Source of the DNA: Sphingomonas sp.
GTDB taxonomy: Bacteria; Pseudomonadota; Alphaproteobacteria; Sphingomonadales; Sphingomonadaceae
Direction: 5' to 3'
Length of the DNA: 64,000 bases
Assembly: GCF_017745215.1 (NCBI RefSeq)
Contig: NZ_JAGHZV010000008.1
Coordinates: 225,614 to 289,613, forward strand
The notes below the pieces were generated by a model. That model was not told the DNA's origin. It searched no databases and worked only from the letters and a program-made list of their open reading frames with translations. Below, piece by piece: positions 25,827-34,628 of this stretch (its first letter is position 1; every line of letters begins with the position of its first letter). Made by a program: the position numbers and the translations under genes.

Positions 25827-28800
25827 ATGGAGCCTATGGGGGCACGACGCATCGCCTTGGTCCTGGCGTTGTTTGCCGGCTGCGGGCTGAGCGCGACCTT
25901 CGCGTCGGCTCGGTCGCCGCCCCGGCAATCCGTGGCGCTCGATCTTCCGAGCACCTCGCTGTCCAGCGCGCTTGCGGCGCTGGCCCGCCGATTTCGCGTC
26001 GACCTGCTGGTCGATCAAAACCTCACTCGCGGCCGCATGTCGGTCGCCGTACGCGGCCGGTTCTCGATCGACGAGGCGCTGCGACGCATGCTCTGGGGCA
26101 GTGGGCTCGGTTTCCGGCGCACGTCGGACGGCGTGATCGTCCTCTATGCGGTTCCGACGGACGAGCCCGACGACCCAGGAGCGGTGGCCGAGATCCTCGT
26201 GGTCGGGCGCAGGACGCAGAACGCCGATATCCGGCGCACCCAGAACGATATCCAGCCCTATCGCGTCCTCGCCCGGCGCGAGATTTCCGATGCCCATCGC
26301 GACGACGTCGATGGCTTGCTTCGATCGCGCGAGACCCAGAACGCGCAGATCGCGTCCGCCAGCCAGGATCCGATCGGGCGAAGCGGATCCAACCAGTCCG
26401 AGATCAGTCTTCGCGGGCTCGGCTCGGCACAAACCTTGATCCTGGTCGATGGCCGCCGGCTTCCGGGCCTCCCGACCCTGTCGACGAGCTTCCAGCAGCC
26501 CGACGTCAACGGCATCCCGCTCGGTGCGATCGAGCGTATCGAAACGCTGCCCTCCACCGCAGGCGGAATCTATGGCCCGGGCGCCACGGGCGGCGTCGTC
26601 AACATCGTGCTTCGCCGGGACTATCATGGGGCGGAGCTGAAACTCGCCTCGGGCATCACCGGACGAGGCGATGCCGGTCGCCTGCGGCTCGAGGGGCGGA
26701 TCGGCTTCACCTCCGGCGACGGCAGGACCGATGCCATGGTCTTCGCCGGCTATTCGCTGGGCGACGCGCTGCTCGCCGGCGACCGCGTCTTTCTGCAAGA
26801 CGCGCGGGCGCGCGCGCTGTCCAATTCCCCCAGCGCCTATCTCGCGAGATATCCGGTGGGGAACGGGATCAATGTCTTCAGCGCGAGCGGCAATCTCGTC
26901 CTCGATCCAAGCCTCGGCGGCGCCTCTCTGGGGTCGACCGTCACGTCGCTGCCGCTGAGCGGTGGCGGCGCCCCCGCGCTGATCGCCAATGCCGGCAAGA
27001 TCGTCACCACGCTTCCCGACGATACGAGCGGCGCCAGGGCCGACCTTCTCGCGCGGCCGACCATCTACTCCGGGATCCTGAATGTCCGCCACCGGTTCGG
27101 CACGTCGTTCGAGGCGTTCGCCGACCTGCTGTACATGCGGAACGAGGGCCGGAGCGTGGCCAGGCTGGTCCAGTTGGCCACGCCGATCGACGCCGACGCC
27201 CCCGGCAATCCGTTCGGCCAGCCCATCATCCTGAGCTATCCGCTGCCGGGCGCGACCGAACGGAACAGGACCGTGATTTCGACGCTGCGGGCGACGGGCG
27301 GCGTGTTGGTCGACGTATCGCACAAGTGGCGCGCCAGCCTCGATTACAGCTGGGCGGTCGCCTCCTATGATATGCGCGCGAACCTGGTCCGCCCGAGTTC
27401 CGATTTCTCCGCGGCGCTTGGTTCCGGCCAACCGGGGTCCGGCGGCCTCCCCGCGCTCGACCCGTTGGGAGACCCGGCCGGCTTCCTCACGGCGCTCCCG
27501 TCCTCTCTGGTGAGCACGACCATTTCGCTTCACCGCGTCAACCGCGCTTCGGAAGCCGCACTGCGCCTTGCCGGCCCCGTGGCCCGGCTACCCGGCGGCC
27601 CTTTGACGGTGACGCTGCTCGGAAGCCTGCGACGCGAAGACGTCCCAAGCGCGCCGACCCGCGTCTCCTCGCCCGGATTGATGTTCGCGACCGCGCCTGC
27701 CGCAGGGTTCGGGCAATCGACCCGATCGGGATATGCCGAGTTGCGCGCACCGCTGCTCCCTTCGGACGCCAGGCTCGCTTTCCTGCGCGGACTCGAGTTT
27801 CAACTGGCGGTCCGATTCGATGCGCAGAAGACGGTCGTCCCGGCCAATTTGAACGGGGCTTCCCAGGCGGACGACGGGACAACGGCGCTGCGCCGGAACG
27901 CTGCCGTCTACACCGCGGGTCTGCGCTTCCGGCCCCGGCCGTGGATGATGCTGCGCGCGAGCATCGCGACCGGCCGGTTGCCGCCGTCCGTCGACCAGGT
28001 CGGCTTCTCGAGCAACACGATCGGCGGATATGACGCGTTCGGGATCGGCGATCCCAAGCGCAGCGGCCGATTGATCGGCACCGAGGGTGATTTCACCTAT
28101 CTGGCCGGCGGATCGCCGGCGTTGCGGTCGGAGCGCGCCCGCAGCCTGTCCGTTGGCATCGTTCTCAATCCCGATGCCCGCCGCGCGCCGCGTGTCTCGC
28201 TCGACGCGACCCACATCGACAAGCATGGCGAGATCAGCACGGTCTATTCCAGCAACCCTGGCTATTTCGTCGCCCACGAAGCGCTCTACCCCGGCCGCAT
28301 CCAGCGCGCGCCATTGACGGCGAGCGACAGGGCGGCGGGCTTCGCGGCCGGCAGGATCATCGGCATCGATACGCGCGCGCTCAACGGCGGGCGGACCATG
28401 GTGGACGCGCTCGACCTGCAAGTCGACTGGCAGCTTTCGACCGACATCGGCACGTTCAGCGTTGGAACCAAGGTCACCTGGGAGCCCGGGCTGAGGCGGC
28501 GCAAGGCCGCGGATCTCCCGCTCGTCAACCTCGTGGACTTCGCGGACGGTCCCCTCGCCTGGCGGGGCAGCGCGGGTTTGGGATGGGCGAACGGCCCCTT
28601 CTCCCTGGGTCTGTTCGGGCAATATTTCGGTTCATACCGGGTCGCGAATTCGACCTTCAACGCCACTGCCCGCAATCCGCAGGTGGTCGCGTACCAGGGG
28701 GCGTCGGCCATTCCGGCCCAGACCTATCTGGATTTCAGCGCGAGCCGCCGCTTCGTCGTCGGGCGCGGGGCAGGACCTGTGCGCTCCATCGAGGTCAGCT

Positions 28801-28925
28801 TCGGGATCCTGAACCTCTTCGATCACCAGCCGCCGATCGTCGCAAACCCCGATGCTCAGGGATACAGCACCTATGGCGACCCGCGCGGCCGGCGGTTTGA
28901 ATTGGCGGCCGTGGCTGGCTTCTAG
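25827..28925 (+). CDS. TonB-dependent receptor with N-terminal STN signalling domain
   Basis: A 1032-residue outer-membrane receptor. A signal peptide lies at residues 1-28. Residues 36-108 form an STN (secretin/TonB short N-terminal) domain (LDLPSTSLSSALAALARRF, RGRFSIDEALRRMLWGSGLGFRRTSDGVIVLY) as in FecA-type transducers. The plug follows, with EILVVGRR, SEISLRGLGSAQTLILVDGRRLPGLP and GGIYGPGATGGVVNIVLRRDY. The rest is the 22-strand barrel ending GRRFELAAVAGF with a terminal Phe. The STN domain implies signalling to a FecR/FecI pair; that at 18.9-20.5 kb is the nearest. A second ATG nine bases in has a closer GGAG. The substrate is unknown. Confidence 0.92.
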   Translation: MEPMGARRIALVLALFAGCGLSATFASARSPPRQSVALDLPSTSLSSALAALARRFRVDLLVDQNLTRGRMSVAVRGRFSIDEALRRMLWGSGLGFRRTSDGVIVLYAVPTDEPDDPGAVAEILVVGRRTQNADIRRTQNDIQPYRVLARREISDAHRDDVDGLLRSRETQNAQIASASQDPIGRSGSNQSEISLRGLGSAQTLILVDGRRLPGLPTLSTSFQQPDVNGIPLGAIERIETLPSTAGGIYGPGATGGVVNIVLRRDYHGAELKLASGITGRGDAGRLRLEGRIGFTSGDGRTDAMVFAGYSLGDALLAGDRVFLQDARARALSNSPSAYLARYPVGNGINVFSASGNLVLDPSLGGASLGSTVTSLPLSGGGAPALIANAGKIVTTLPDDTSGARADLLARPTIYSGILNVRHRFGTSFEAFADLLYMRNEGRSVARLVQLATPIDADAPGNPFGQPIILSYPLPGATERNRTVISTLRATGGVLVDVSHKWRASLDYSWAVASYDMRANLVRPSSDFSAALGSGQPGSGGLPALDPLGDPAGFLTALPSSLVSTTISLHRVNRASEAALRLAGPVARLPGGPLTVTLLGSLRREDVPSAPTRVSSPGLMFATAPAAGFGQSTRSGYAELRAPLLPSDARLAFLRGLEFQLAVRFDAQKTVVPANLNGASQADDGTTALRRNAAVYTAGLRFRPRPWMMLRASIATGRLPPSVDQVGFSSNTIGGYDAFGIGDPKRSGRLIGTEGDFTYLAGGSPALRSERARSLSVGIVLNPDARRAPRVSLDATHIDKHGEISTVYSSNPGYFVAHEALYPGRIQRAPLTASDRAAGFAAGRIIGIDTRALNGGRTMVDALDLQVDWQLSTDIGTFSVGTKVTWEPGLRRRKAADLPLVNLVDFADGPLAWRGSAGLGWANGPFSLGLFGQYFGSYRVANSTFNATARNPQVVAYQGASAIPAQTYLDFSASRRFVVGRGAGPVRSIEVSFGILNLFDHQPPIVANPDAQGYSTYGDPRGRRFELAAVAGF

Positions 28926-28991
28926 GCGGTTTCCGCATCGTCACTTCCACTGCTCCCCGGGGCGCAGCGCCGCGCGCCCCGGGCGTACATC

Positions 28992-29582
28992 CTATCCGGC
29001 GGACGCATTCGAGGACGGGGCGCTGGCCGGAGGCGTTGCATTTTGCTCTCCGAGCGGGTCGGGCCCGCCGCAGTCGGGCCGCGGATGCCGGGCGCCGTCA
29101 CGGTCCGGTCCGCCGGGCGGCGGCGGCAGCGGGGCGTCGGGATGCGGCCGTTGCGGACCGCTCGGTCCATGCAGCGGTCCGCCCGCCGGGCCGACCGCGC
29201 TCACTCGCCCGTCCGATCCGACCAGATAGGACGCGTGGAGCTGGCCATTCTCGAAGCGCCCCTGCACGGTGAGATCCTGGCCCACACCCGGCCTGGCGTC
29301 GGCCCCGGGGCCGGAATCCACCATGGTCCGCCCGGTCGCGTCCTGGATGACGAAGCGATCGCCATAGACTTCGACGACTCGGCCCCGCACCGTCACGATG
29401 CCGCTGCCGGCCGAGAGTTTGGCGATCGCGGTGTTCGCGGTCGGCGCCATTTCCGCCGTGGGCCGGGTCATCGAGACAGCGCCCGCGCCACCGGCGGCGC
29501 CCAGGACCAGCAGCGCCGCCGCGCCCAAGCCAAGCCCGGCGCGGCGCGAGAGCCCCGGCGACTTGTCCTTTACGTCCGTCAT
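28992..29582 (-). CDS. BOF (YgiW/YdeI-like) OB-fold envelope protein with Pro-rich tail
   Basis: A 196-residue protein. A hydrophobic anchor or signal lies at residues 15-37 (AGLGLGAAALLVLGAAGGAGAV). Residues 50-125 resemble the bacterial OB-fold (BOF) domain of YgiW/YdeI: GIVTVRGRVVEVYGDRFVIQDATGRTMVDSG, DLTVQGRFENGQLHASYLV. Residues 136-196 form a low-complexity tail rich in Pro, Gly, Asp and His. It is divergent from a response-regulator/histidine-kinase pair, the same arrangement as ygiW-qseBC of E. coli. The kinase carries a similar Pro/Asp/His-rich stretch in its periplasmic loop. A role in envelope stress or cation sensing is an inference. Confidence 0.7.
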   Translation of the reverse strand: MTDVKDKSPGLSRRAGLGLGAAALLVLGAAGGAGAVSMTRPTAEMAPTANTAIAKLSAGSGIVTVRGRVVEVYGDRFVIQDATGRTMVDSGPGADARPGVGQDLTVQGRFENGQLHASYLVGSDGRVSAVGPAGGPLHGPSGPQRPHPDAPLPPPPGGPDRDGARHPRPDCGGPDPLGEQNATPPASAPSSNASAG

Positions 29583-29650
29583 CGTCTTCTCCTTCTCTGT
29601 CGATGGAGAAGCTTCTACCCAGGCATGGCCGGCCCCCCGCTGAACCCCAG

Positions 29651-29667
29651 CGTTCAGGTTCGGTTTA
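29651..29667 (+). promoter_or_regulatory. Direct-repeat operator candidate (PhoP-box-like)
   Basis: CGTTCA and GGTTTA are separated by five bases, giving an 11-base repeat pitch typical of OmpR/PhoP-family response-regulator sites. An overlapping CTGAAC/GTTCAG inverted repeat precedes it. It lies in the gap between the divergent BOF gene and the response regulator, about 23 bases before the regulator ATG, so autoregulation is likely. Confidence 0.45.
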
Positions 29668-29689
29668 GGGGCGAGGGGTAGCCAGCCGC

Positions 29690-30355
29690 ATGCGCATCCT
29701 GCTCGTGGAAGACGATCCCGATCTGGGGCCCGCGATCGCGCGAGCGCTGCGGCACGAGCATTGCGCGGTCGACCTGATCGCGGACGGAGTCGACGCCGGG
29801 CATCTGGGCGACACCGAGCATTATGACGCGGCGGTGCTCGACCTCGGCCTGCCCGGAAAGGATGGCGTAACGGTGCTGCGCGAATGGCGCGCGGCGGGGC
29901 GGGTGCTGCCAGTGCTCGTCCTGACGGCGCGCGACGCATGGTCCGACAAGGTCGCCGGCTTCAAGGCAGGCGCAGACGATTTCCTGACCAAGCCGTTCCG
30001 GATCGAGGAGCTGACGATGCGCCTTCGCGCGCTGGTCCGCCGTTCCGCGGGCCATGCCGCGACGCGCATCGAATGCGGTCCGCTGGCGTTCGAGACGCAG
30101 ACCGGGCAGTTCGAGCTCGACGGCCTCCCGCTGCGGCTGACGGCGCTGGAATGGCGGGTGCTTTCGGCGCTGATGCTGGCGAAGGGGATCGTCATCGAGC
30201 GCCTCGACCTGCTCGAGCGCGTCTATGAAGGCGACACCGATACGGATTCCAACAGCCTGGAGGTGATCGTCGGGCGCCTTCGCAAGAAGATCGGCGCACG
30301 GCTCATCCAGACGGTGCGCGGCCGCGGCTATATGCTGGGCGACGGGCCGTCATGA
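29690..30355 (+). CDS. OmpR-family response regulator (QseB/PhoP-like)
   Basis: A 221-residue two-domain regulator. The receiver domain (1-115) has the acidic pair EDD, phospho-acceptor Asp in VLDLGLPGKDG (about residue 50), LTARD and the switch Lys in FLTKPF. The winged helix (125-218) has LRLTALEWRVLSALMLAKG, LEVIVGRLRKKIG and IQTVRGRGYML. It overlaps the kinase gene by four bases. By neighbourhood with a BOF protein it resembles QseB or PhoP in order, but the ligand and regulon are not predictable from sequence. Confidence 0.94.
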   Translation: MRILLVEDDPDLGPAIARALRHEHCAVDLIADGVDAGHLGDTEHYDAAVLDLGLPGKDGVTVLREWRAAGRVLPVLVLTARDAWSDKVAGFKAGADDFLTKPFRIEELTMRLRALVRRSAGHAATRIECGPLAFETQTGQFELDGLPLRLTALEWRVLSALMLAKGIVIERLDLLERVYEGDTDTDSNSLEVIVGRLRKKIGARLIQTVRGRGYMLGDGPS

Positions 30356-31689
30356 AATTGCTCCCGAGTTCCATCCAGGCTCGGATGCTGGTGCTTGCCG
30401 GGGTTTGCACCCTGGTCGCGCTGGCATTGGCGGGCCTGTTGATCGCGGGCGTGCTCGCGCGGCTGGTCACCCAGGGCATCGACCGGCGCCTCGATGCCGA
30501 GCTGGCGCTGGTCGCGAGCACGGTCGGCGATGACGGGACGATCGATCGTCCGAGGCTGGCCAGGCTGCAGGCGGCGCTGGAGGCGGGGCCGGGCTGGCGG
30601 TGGCGGATCCAGACGCCGACGGAGAGGTTCGGGTCGGACGACATGCCGGCCGCAGGCCCCGAGCCGGCCCGCCCCGACCACGGGCCGGGCCCGAGGCCGG
30701 ACGCCGGACCGGATCGCGTGCGGCCGATCGACGGGCACGATCGTACGGGCGAGCGGATGCACGCGCGTCAGCTCCGCGTCCGGACTGGCGCCGGTCCCGT
30801 CCTGCTCACCGCCGCCGCCCCGAGCGACGTGATCGAACGGCCGGTACGCGACACGCTGGTCCCGCTCCTGGTGACGCTGGCCGCGCTTGGCCTCCTGCTC
30901 GGCGCCGCGGCGCTGATCCAGATCCGGCTGGGCTTGCGTCCGGTGCGGCGGCTGCGCGACGCGGTCGAGGCGATCCGCGCCGGGCGAGCACACGGCGTCG
31001 ATGCCGGGCAACCCGCGGAATTGCGTCCGCTCGCCGAGGAACTGAACGCGCTGGTCCGCGACAACGACGCCGCGCTTGCTGCTGCGCGAAGCTCGGCCGC
31101 AAACCTGGCGCATGCGCTGAAGACGCCGGTCGCCACGCTGGCGCTGGAATTGCGCGGCGATCCACGCGAAAAGCTGGTCGACCGGATCGACGCGACGATC
31201 CGCCACCATCTGGCGCGTGCGCGCCTCGCCGCGATATCGACGCGCGCGACCACTCGGCTGGATGCCGCGCTCGAGCCGTTGGTGCAGGTCATCGCCCGCA
31301 TCCATGCCGGTCGCGGGATCGGGATCGACGCGGACATCGCGCCTGATCTTGCGGTCGCGATCGACCCTGCGGATTTCGACGAGATGCTCGGCAATCTTCT
31401 CGACAATGCGATGCGCCATGCGCGCTCCCGAACCACCGTTCGCGCGGCCTCGGAGGGCAGGACGGTGCGCATCACGGTGACGGACGACGGCCCGGGCATC
31501 GCCGCTGCGGATCGCGCGCGGGCCACCGAGGCCGGGGTGCGGCTGGATGAGCGCAGCGACGGCCATGGCTTTGGCCTTGCGATCGCGCGCGAGCTCGCGA
31601 ACCTGCACGGCGGTGCGCTCGTGCTCGAAGACGCGCCCGGCGGAGGGCTCGCAGCGTCCGTGACGCTGCCGCGCCTGAACATCGTCTAG
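30352..31689 (+). CDS. Sensor histidine kinase
   Basis: A 445-residue membrane kinase. TM1 is at about 12-37, the periplasmic loop at about 38-167, and TM2 at about 168-190, followed by a HAMP-like linker (IQIRLGLRPVRRLRDAVEAIRAG). The dimerisation helix carries His254 in NLAHALKTPVATLALEL. The ATPase domain has DEMLGNLLDNAMRHA (N box), VTDDGPGIA (G1) and DGHGFGLAIARELANLHGG (G2). The periplasmic loop contains a Pro/Asp/His-rich stretch at residues 99-130 (PARPDHGPGPRPDAG), like the tail of the neighbouring BOF protein. Overlaps the response regulator start-to-stop, so they form one operon. Confidence 0.94.
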   Translation: MKLLPSSIQARMLVLAGVCTLVALALAGLLIAGVLARLVTQGIDRRLDAELALVASTVGDDGTIDRPRLARLQAALEAGPGWRWRIQTPTERFGSDDMPAAGPEPARPDHGPGPRPDAGPDRVRPIDGHDRTGERMHARQLRVRTGAGPVLLTAAAPSDVIERPVRDTLVPLLVTLAALGLLLGAAALIQIRLGLRPVRRLRDAVEAIRAGRAHGVDAGQPAELRPLAEELNALVRDNDAALAAARSSAANLAHALKTPVATLALELRGDPREKLVDRIDATIRHHLARARLAAISTRATTRLDAALEPLVQVIARIHAGRGIGIDADIAPDLAVAIDPADFDEMLGNLLDNAMRHARSRTTVRAASEGRTVRITVTDDGPGIAAADRARATEAGVRLDERSDGHGFGLAIARELANLHGGALVLEDAPGGGLAASVTLPRLNIV

Positions 31690-31929
31690 CCGCTCGATCA
31701 TCCGGGCGCTGGCAGCGATCGACCCGTCGCGCCAATCGCCCGCCGGTTGCCCGGGCCGGGTTCCGGATCACCCGGAACGGCGACGCTTCGACCCCGAATT
31801 TCGCGCGCTCATGTGCCGGATAGCTCCCGAGGCCCAAAAGGAGCGTGGCCTGAGCAACCAACTTGATCGGCGCCGGCTCTTGCGCGAGCGCTCGGAAGTT
31901 CGGATCAGCGTCACCGGAGTTACCCGCGC

Positions 31930-32679
31930 ATGATCCTCTCCCACCGGCACCGGCTCGTCTTCATCAAGGGCGTGAAGGTCGCCTCCACCAGCGTGGAGGT
32001 GGCGCTCTCGCAGCTGTGCGGCCCGCTGGATATCGTGACCGCCATGTTTCCCGCGGACGAGCGCCTGCGGCTCGGGACCGCCGGCGAAGCGCGCAACTAT
32101 TCCTGGAGCCGATGGATCGAACGCCGCTACCTCCGCCGGGTCCGCGATCTGCCGATCGAGCGGTACGGCAGCCTGAGGCCGCCCCGATCGCGCTTCTACC
32201 CGCATATGCCGCTGTCCGAAGTGCTCGAGCTCGAGCCGCAGGCCGGCGGCTATGAGGTGCTGTACGTCACGCGCTCTCCCTATTCGAAGGTGCTGTCCCA
32301 GGCGAATTGGGAGCGAGGCTCCAAGGACTATCGTATCGGGACGGCGCTTCCCCGCACCTCGGAGGGCCTGGCGGAGGCAGTCGATACCCGGATCGCCGAC
32401 GGCAGCATCCTCTTCGCCAACAACATCGGCAAATACCGCCATCCGGACGGATCGATCCGCGGGACGGCGCTCCGGTTCGAGCATCTGCGGCACGACCTGG
32501 CCGAGTTCCTCCGCGCGCGCGGCCTGCCCGAGGTTTCGCTGCCGCATACGCGCGAGGGAATCGGGTCCGAAGCGCTCGACCCCATGGCCGTCCTGCGGCG
32601 CGACCAGATCGAGTACATCAATCGCGCTTTCGCAGAGGAGTTCGAGGCTTTCGGCCACCCCATGCTTGCGCCTGGCTGA
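31930..32679 (+). CDS. Sulfotransferase-family protein
   Basis: A 249-residue cytoplasmic protein. FIKGVKVASTSVEVALSQL near residues 12-30 corresponds to the PAPS 5'-phosphosulfate-binding loop of sulfotransferase family 2 (usual KxxSTS). VLYVTRSPYSKVLSQANW at about 115-132 fits the 3'-phosphate motif (RxPYxRxxS). It would move sulfate from PAPS to a sugar or glycan; the acceptor is unknown. It is the first gene of a cluster with two glycosyltransferases, a second sulfotransferase and an ABC exporter, which suggests sulfation of a surface glycan. Confidence 0.75.
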   Translation: MILSHRHRLVFIKGVKVASTSVEVALSQLCGPLDIVTAMFPADERLRLGTAGEARNYSWSRWIERRYLRRVRDLPIERYGSLRPPRSRFYPHMPLSEVLELEPQAGGYEVLYVTRSPYSKVLSQANWERGSKDYRIGTALPRTSEGLAEAVDTRIADGSILFANNIGKYRHPDGSIRGTALRFEHLRHDLAEFLRARGLPEVSLPHTREGIGSEALDPMAVLRRDQIEYINRAFAEEFEAFGHPMLAPG

Positions 32680-32769
32680 TCGGAATTCCAAAGGTGATCC
32701 GCACTTGGCGCGGCAGTCTCGCCGTGCCATCGCCGCCCGCTGAACCTGCTTCGTCGAAGGGCCAAGACC

Positions 32770-33573
32770 ATGCCGTCCCGGGCTGTCGTGTACGTCGTAT
32801 GGGGTGCCGCGGACTATGCGCGTGAAGCCTTGGACTCCGCGCGCTCGGTACGCGCGCACATGCCGGATATTCCGATCTATCTCAAAGTCGCCGAGCGGAA
32901 GCTCCTGGAAGGTCTGGACACCTCCGCATTCGAGCGCGTCGAGATCGTCGAGGACGCGCCTGCCGGCCCGATCGTCAAGGCGCTGTTCCTCGACGGCCTG
33001 GTGGAAGACCAGCTGCTCTATCTCGATGTGGACACGCGGATCTGCGACGATCTGGCGCCGGCCTTCGCGCTGCTCGACCGGTTCGATGTCGCGGCGGCCC
33101 ACGCGCCGATCCGGACCTGCGTGCCGGGAGAGATGCCCGATATCCCGGCCGCGTTCACCGAATTGAACGGCGGCGTGATCTTCGTGCGCAACACGCCCGC
33201 GGTACGCGCGGCGCTGTCCGAGTGGCGTCGTTTGTACGATGAGCTCAGGCCGCTTTCGCGTCAGGACCAGCCGTCGCTGCGCAAGGCGCTATGGCAAAGC
33301 GACCTGTCGATCTACGTCATGCCGCCCGAATGGAATGCGCGCCTCGTCTTTCCGATCTACCTCGCCGAGCCGGTGCGCATCCTCCATTCGCGTTTCCCTG
33401 ACATGCCGGCCGCGGAGCGCAAGGCCAACCGCGATACCGGCCAGCGCATCTTCCATCCGCCCGCCTTTCTTCCGTTCGGCCAGGGGCTGAAATGGCGGAT
33501 CATCCGCTTCGTCGTACGGCATCGGCTGACCGGACTGCGCAAGTTCTGGCCCCGCCGCCGCGAGGCCAGCTGA
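32770..33573 (+). CDS. Glycosyltransferase-like protein (nucleotide-diphospho-sugar transferase fold)
   Basis: A 267-residue protein. VVYVVWGAADYAREALDSARSVRAHMPDIPIYL is the nucleotide-binding beginning of a GT-A fold. QLLYLDVDTRICDDLAPAFALLDRFDVAAAH carries a DxD metal motif (DVD). TELNGGVIFVRNTPAVRAALSEW is typical of families that transfer hexoses using a retained DxD. The C-terminal FVVRHRLTGLRKFWPRRRE is basic and may lie on the membrane. It sits between two sulfotransferase genes. Donor and acceptor unknown. Confidence 0.7.
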   Translation: MPSRAVVYVVWGAADYAREALDSARSVRAHMPDIPIYLKVAERKLLEGLDTSAFERVEIVEDAPAGPIVKALFLDGLVEDQLLYLDVDTRICDDLAPAFALLDRFDVAAAHAPIRTCVPGEMPDIPAAFTELNGGVIFVRNTPAVRAALSEWRRLYDELRPLSRQDQPSLRKALWQSDLSIYVMPPEWNARLVFPIYLAEPVRILHSRFPDMPAAERKANRDTGQRIFHPPAFLPFGQGLKWRIIRFVVRHRLTGLRKFWPRRREAS

Positions 33574-33589
33574 GCGTTGCTGCCCTTTT

Positions 33590-34351
33590 TCAGATGCCCG
33601 CAAGACCCGCGTCGCGGGACCGGATCTGCTCGGGCAGCGAGCCGTTGTCGAATTCATAGCCCAGCACGGCAATGTCCTCGCGATAGGCCGAAGCGACCCT
33701 GGCGATCATGTCCGGCGTATAGCCGAGACGATAGTCGCCATTTTCCCCCGGCGTCCGATTGTGGTGGAGCAGGCGGTCGGCGCGATTGAGCCGGACCCGG
33801 ACATGGTCGAAATCGCGGTCGAGAGTCTCGAAGAATCCGACGAAATCGAGCGGGATGGTTCCGTCGGACCCGGTGATGAATTCCAGCTGCGGAACGAAAT
33901 GGTTGAGCCGCATGACCCGCGGATCGCCAACGCCATCGAGAACGAACGCCTCGAAGGTGTCGAACGACGCAAGAAGCTTCGCCGCTTCCCGGTCGCGCGC
34001 ATCGAACCCGCCCGCCTTGAGGAAATGGAACGCCGAAAACAGCCGGCTCCACGGATTGCGCACGACGGTGAACTTGAAGAAATCGGCGAAGTCGGCCGCC
34101 GAGTAGCGCAGCTCATATTCCGTTATCCTGGTATGCCCTCCGCCCAAACCGCCATAGAGCGCCCGGCTGATCGAAACCCCGCCGGTCTTCGGAATATGAA
34201 CGAAGATCGATCGTGTCTCGCGGAAGGGGCGCAGCGAATAGTCGCCGTCCAGCGCAGGACGCCCGACTCCCACCCCTGAGCGAACGATGCGGCGCACCCG
34301 CTGCTCGGCGCGATGGAGGTTGAAGCGCAAGCGCTGATACGTCGTGACCAT
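33590..34351 (-). CDS. Sulfotransferase family 2 protein
   Basis: A 253-residue protein. SIFVHIPKTGGVSISRALYGGL has the PAPS-binding HIPKTGG loop that defines sulfotransferase family 2. FTVVRNPWSRLFSAFHFLKAGG matches the 3'-phosphate site. Later motifs include FVPQLEFITGSDG, VDFVGFFETLDRDF and the C-terminal YEFDNG. Opposite strand to the rest of the cluster and convergent with the preceding glycosyltransferase. Acceptor not predictable; likely a carbohydrate of the cell surface. Confidence 0.85.
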   Translation of the reverse strand: MVTTYQRLRFNLHRAEQRVRRIVRSGVGVGRPALDGDYSLRPFRETRSIFVHIPKTGGVSISRALYGGLGGGHTRITEYELRYSAADFADFFKFTVVRNPWSRLFSAFHFLKAGGFDARDREAAKLLASFDTFEAFVLDGVGDPRVMRLNHFVPQLEFITGSDGTIPLDFVGFFETLDRDFDHVRVRLNRADRLLHHNRTPGENGDYRLGYTPDMIARVASAYREDIAVLGYEFDNGSLPEQIRSRDAGLAGI

Positions 34352-34420
34352 CCAGCCAGCCTATGCAGTCCGCATTGCCCGCGCCACCCCTGCGCCCGGC
34401 AGGGGAATGCGCGAACGTTC

Positions 34421-34545
34421 ATATTGCGGGTGTCGCCGGGAATGGAATTGCTATAGCGCCCCGGCCCAGCCATGAACTCCTTGCGCGTTCCTCTCCCGCT
34501 GCGACCCCATGGGCGGTCGCGGGCCTGCAGCCTCCGCGTGCACAC
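34421..34545 (+). repeat. Degenerate duplicate of the ABC exporter promoter and 5' end
   Basis: The first 16 bases (ATATTGCGGGTGTCGC) are identical to those at 35662, and about three quarters of the next 28 also match. An ATG follows at exactly the same distance (51 bases) in both. A second identical block, GTCGCGGGCCTGCAGC, sits 44 bases past that ATG here and 45 past it at the exporter gene. A one-base shift breaks the reading frame here. The exporter phrase AVAGLQ recurs in the shifted frame. This is a remnant, not a gene. Confidence 0.75.
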
Positions 34546-34628
34546 GGTCGAGCGCTCACCGATCGAACGCGATCTGCCGACGCTGGCGGCGCAAACCGCC
34601 GTTTCCGGCAATTGACGGGCATTCCACG

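Noticed and set aside
24957..27533. 858-codon minus-strand frame across the SDR and receptor genes
   Set aside because: Spans two recognised genes in other frames, low complexity, no family similarity.
34421..34464. Reading the conserved block as a sigma-70 promoter
   Set aside because: The TTGCGG and TATAGC hexamers are 22 bases apart, too far for a normal promoter; homology with the exporter leader explains the block better.
34472..34615. 47-codon frame at the duplicated exporter segment
   Set aside because: It is the frameshifted remnant of the exporter 5' end, not a gene.
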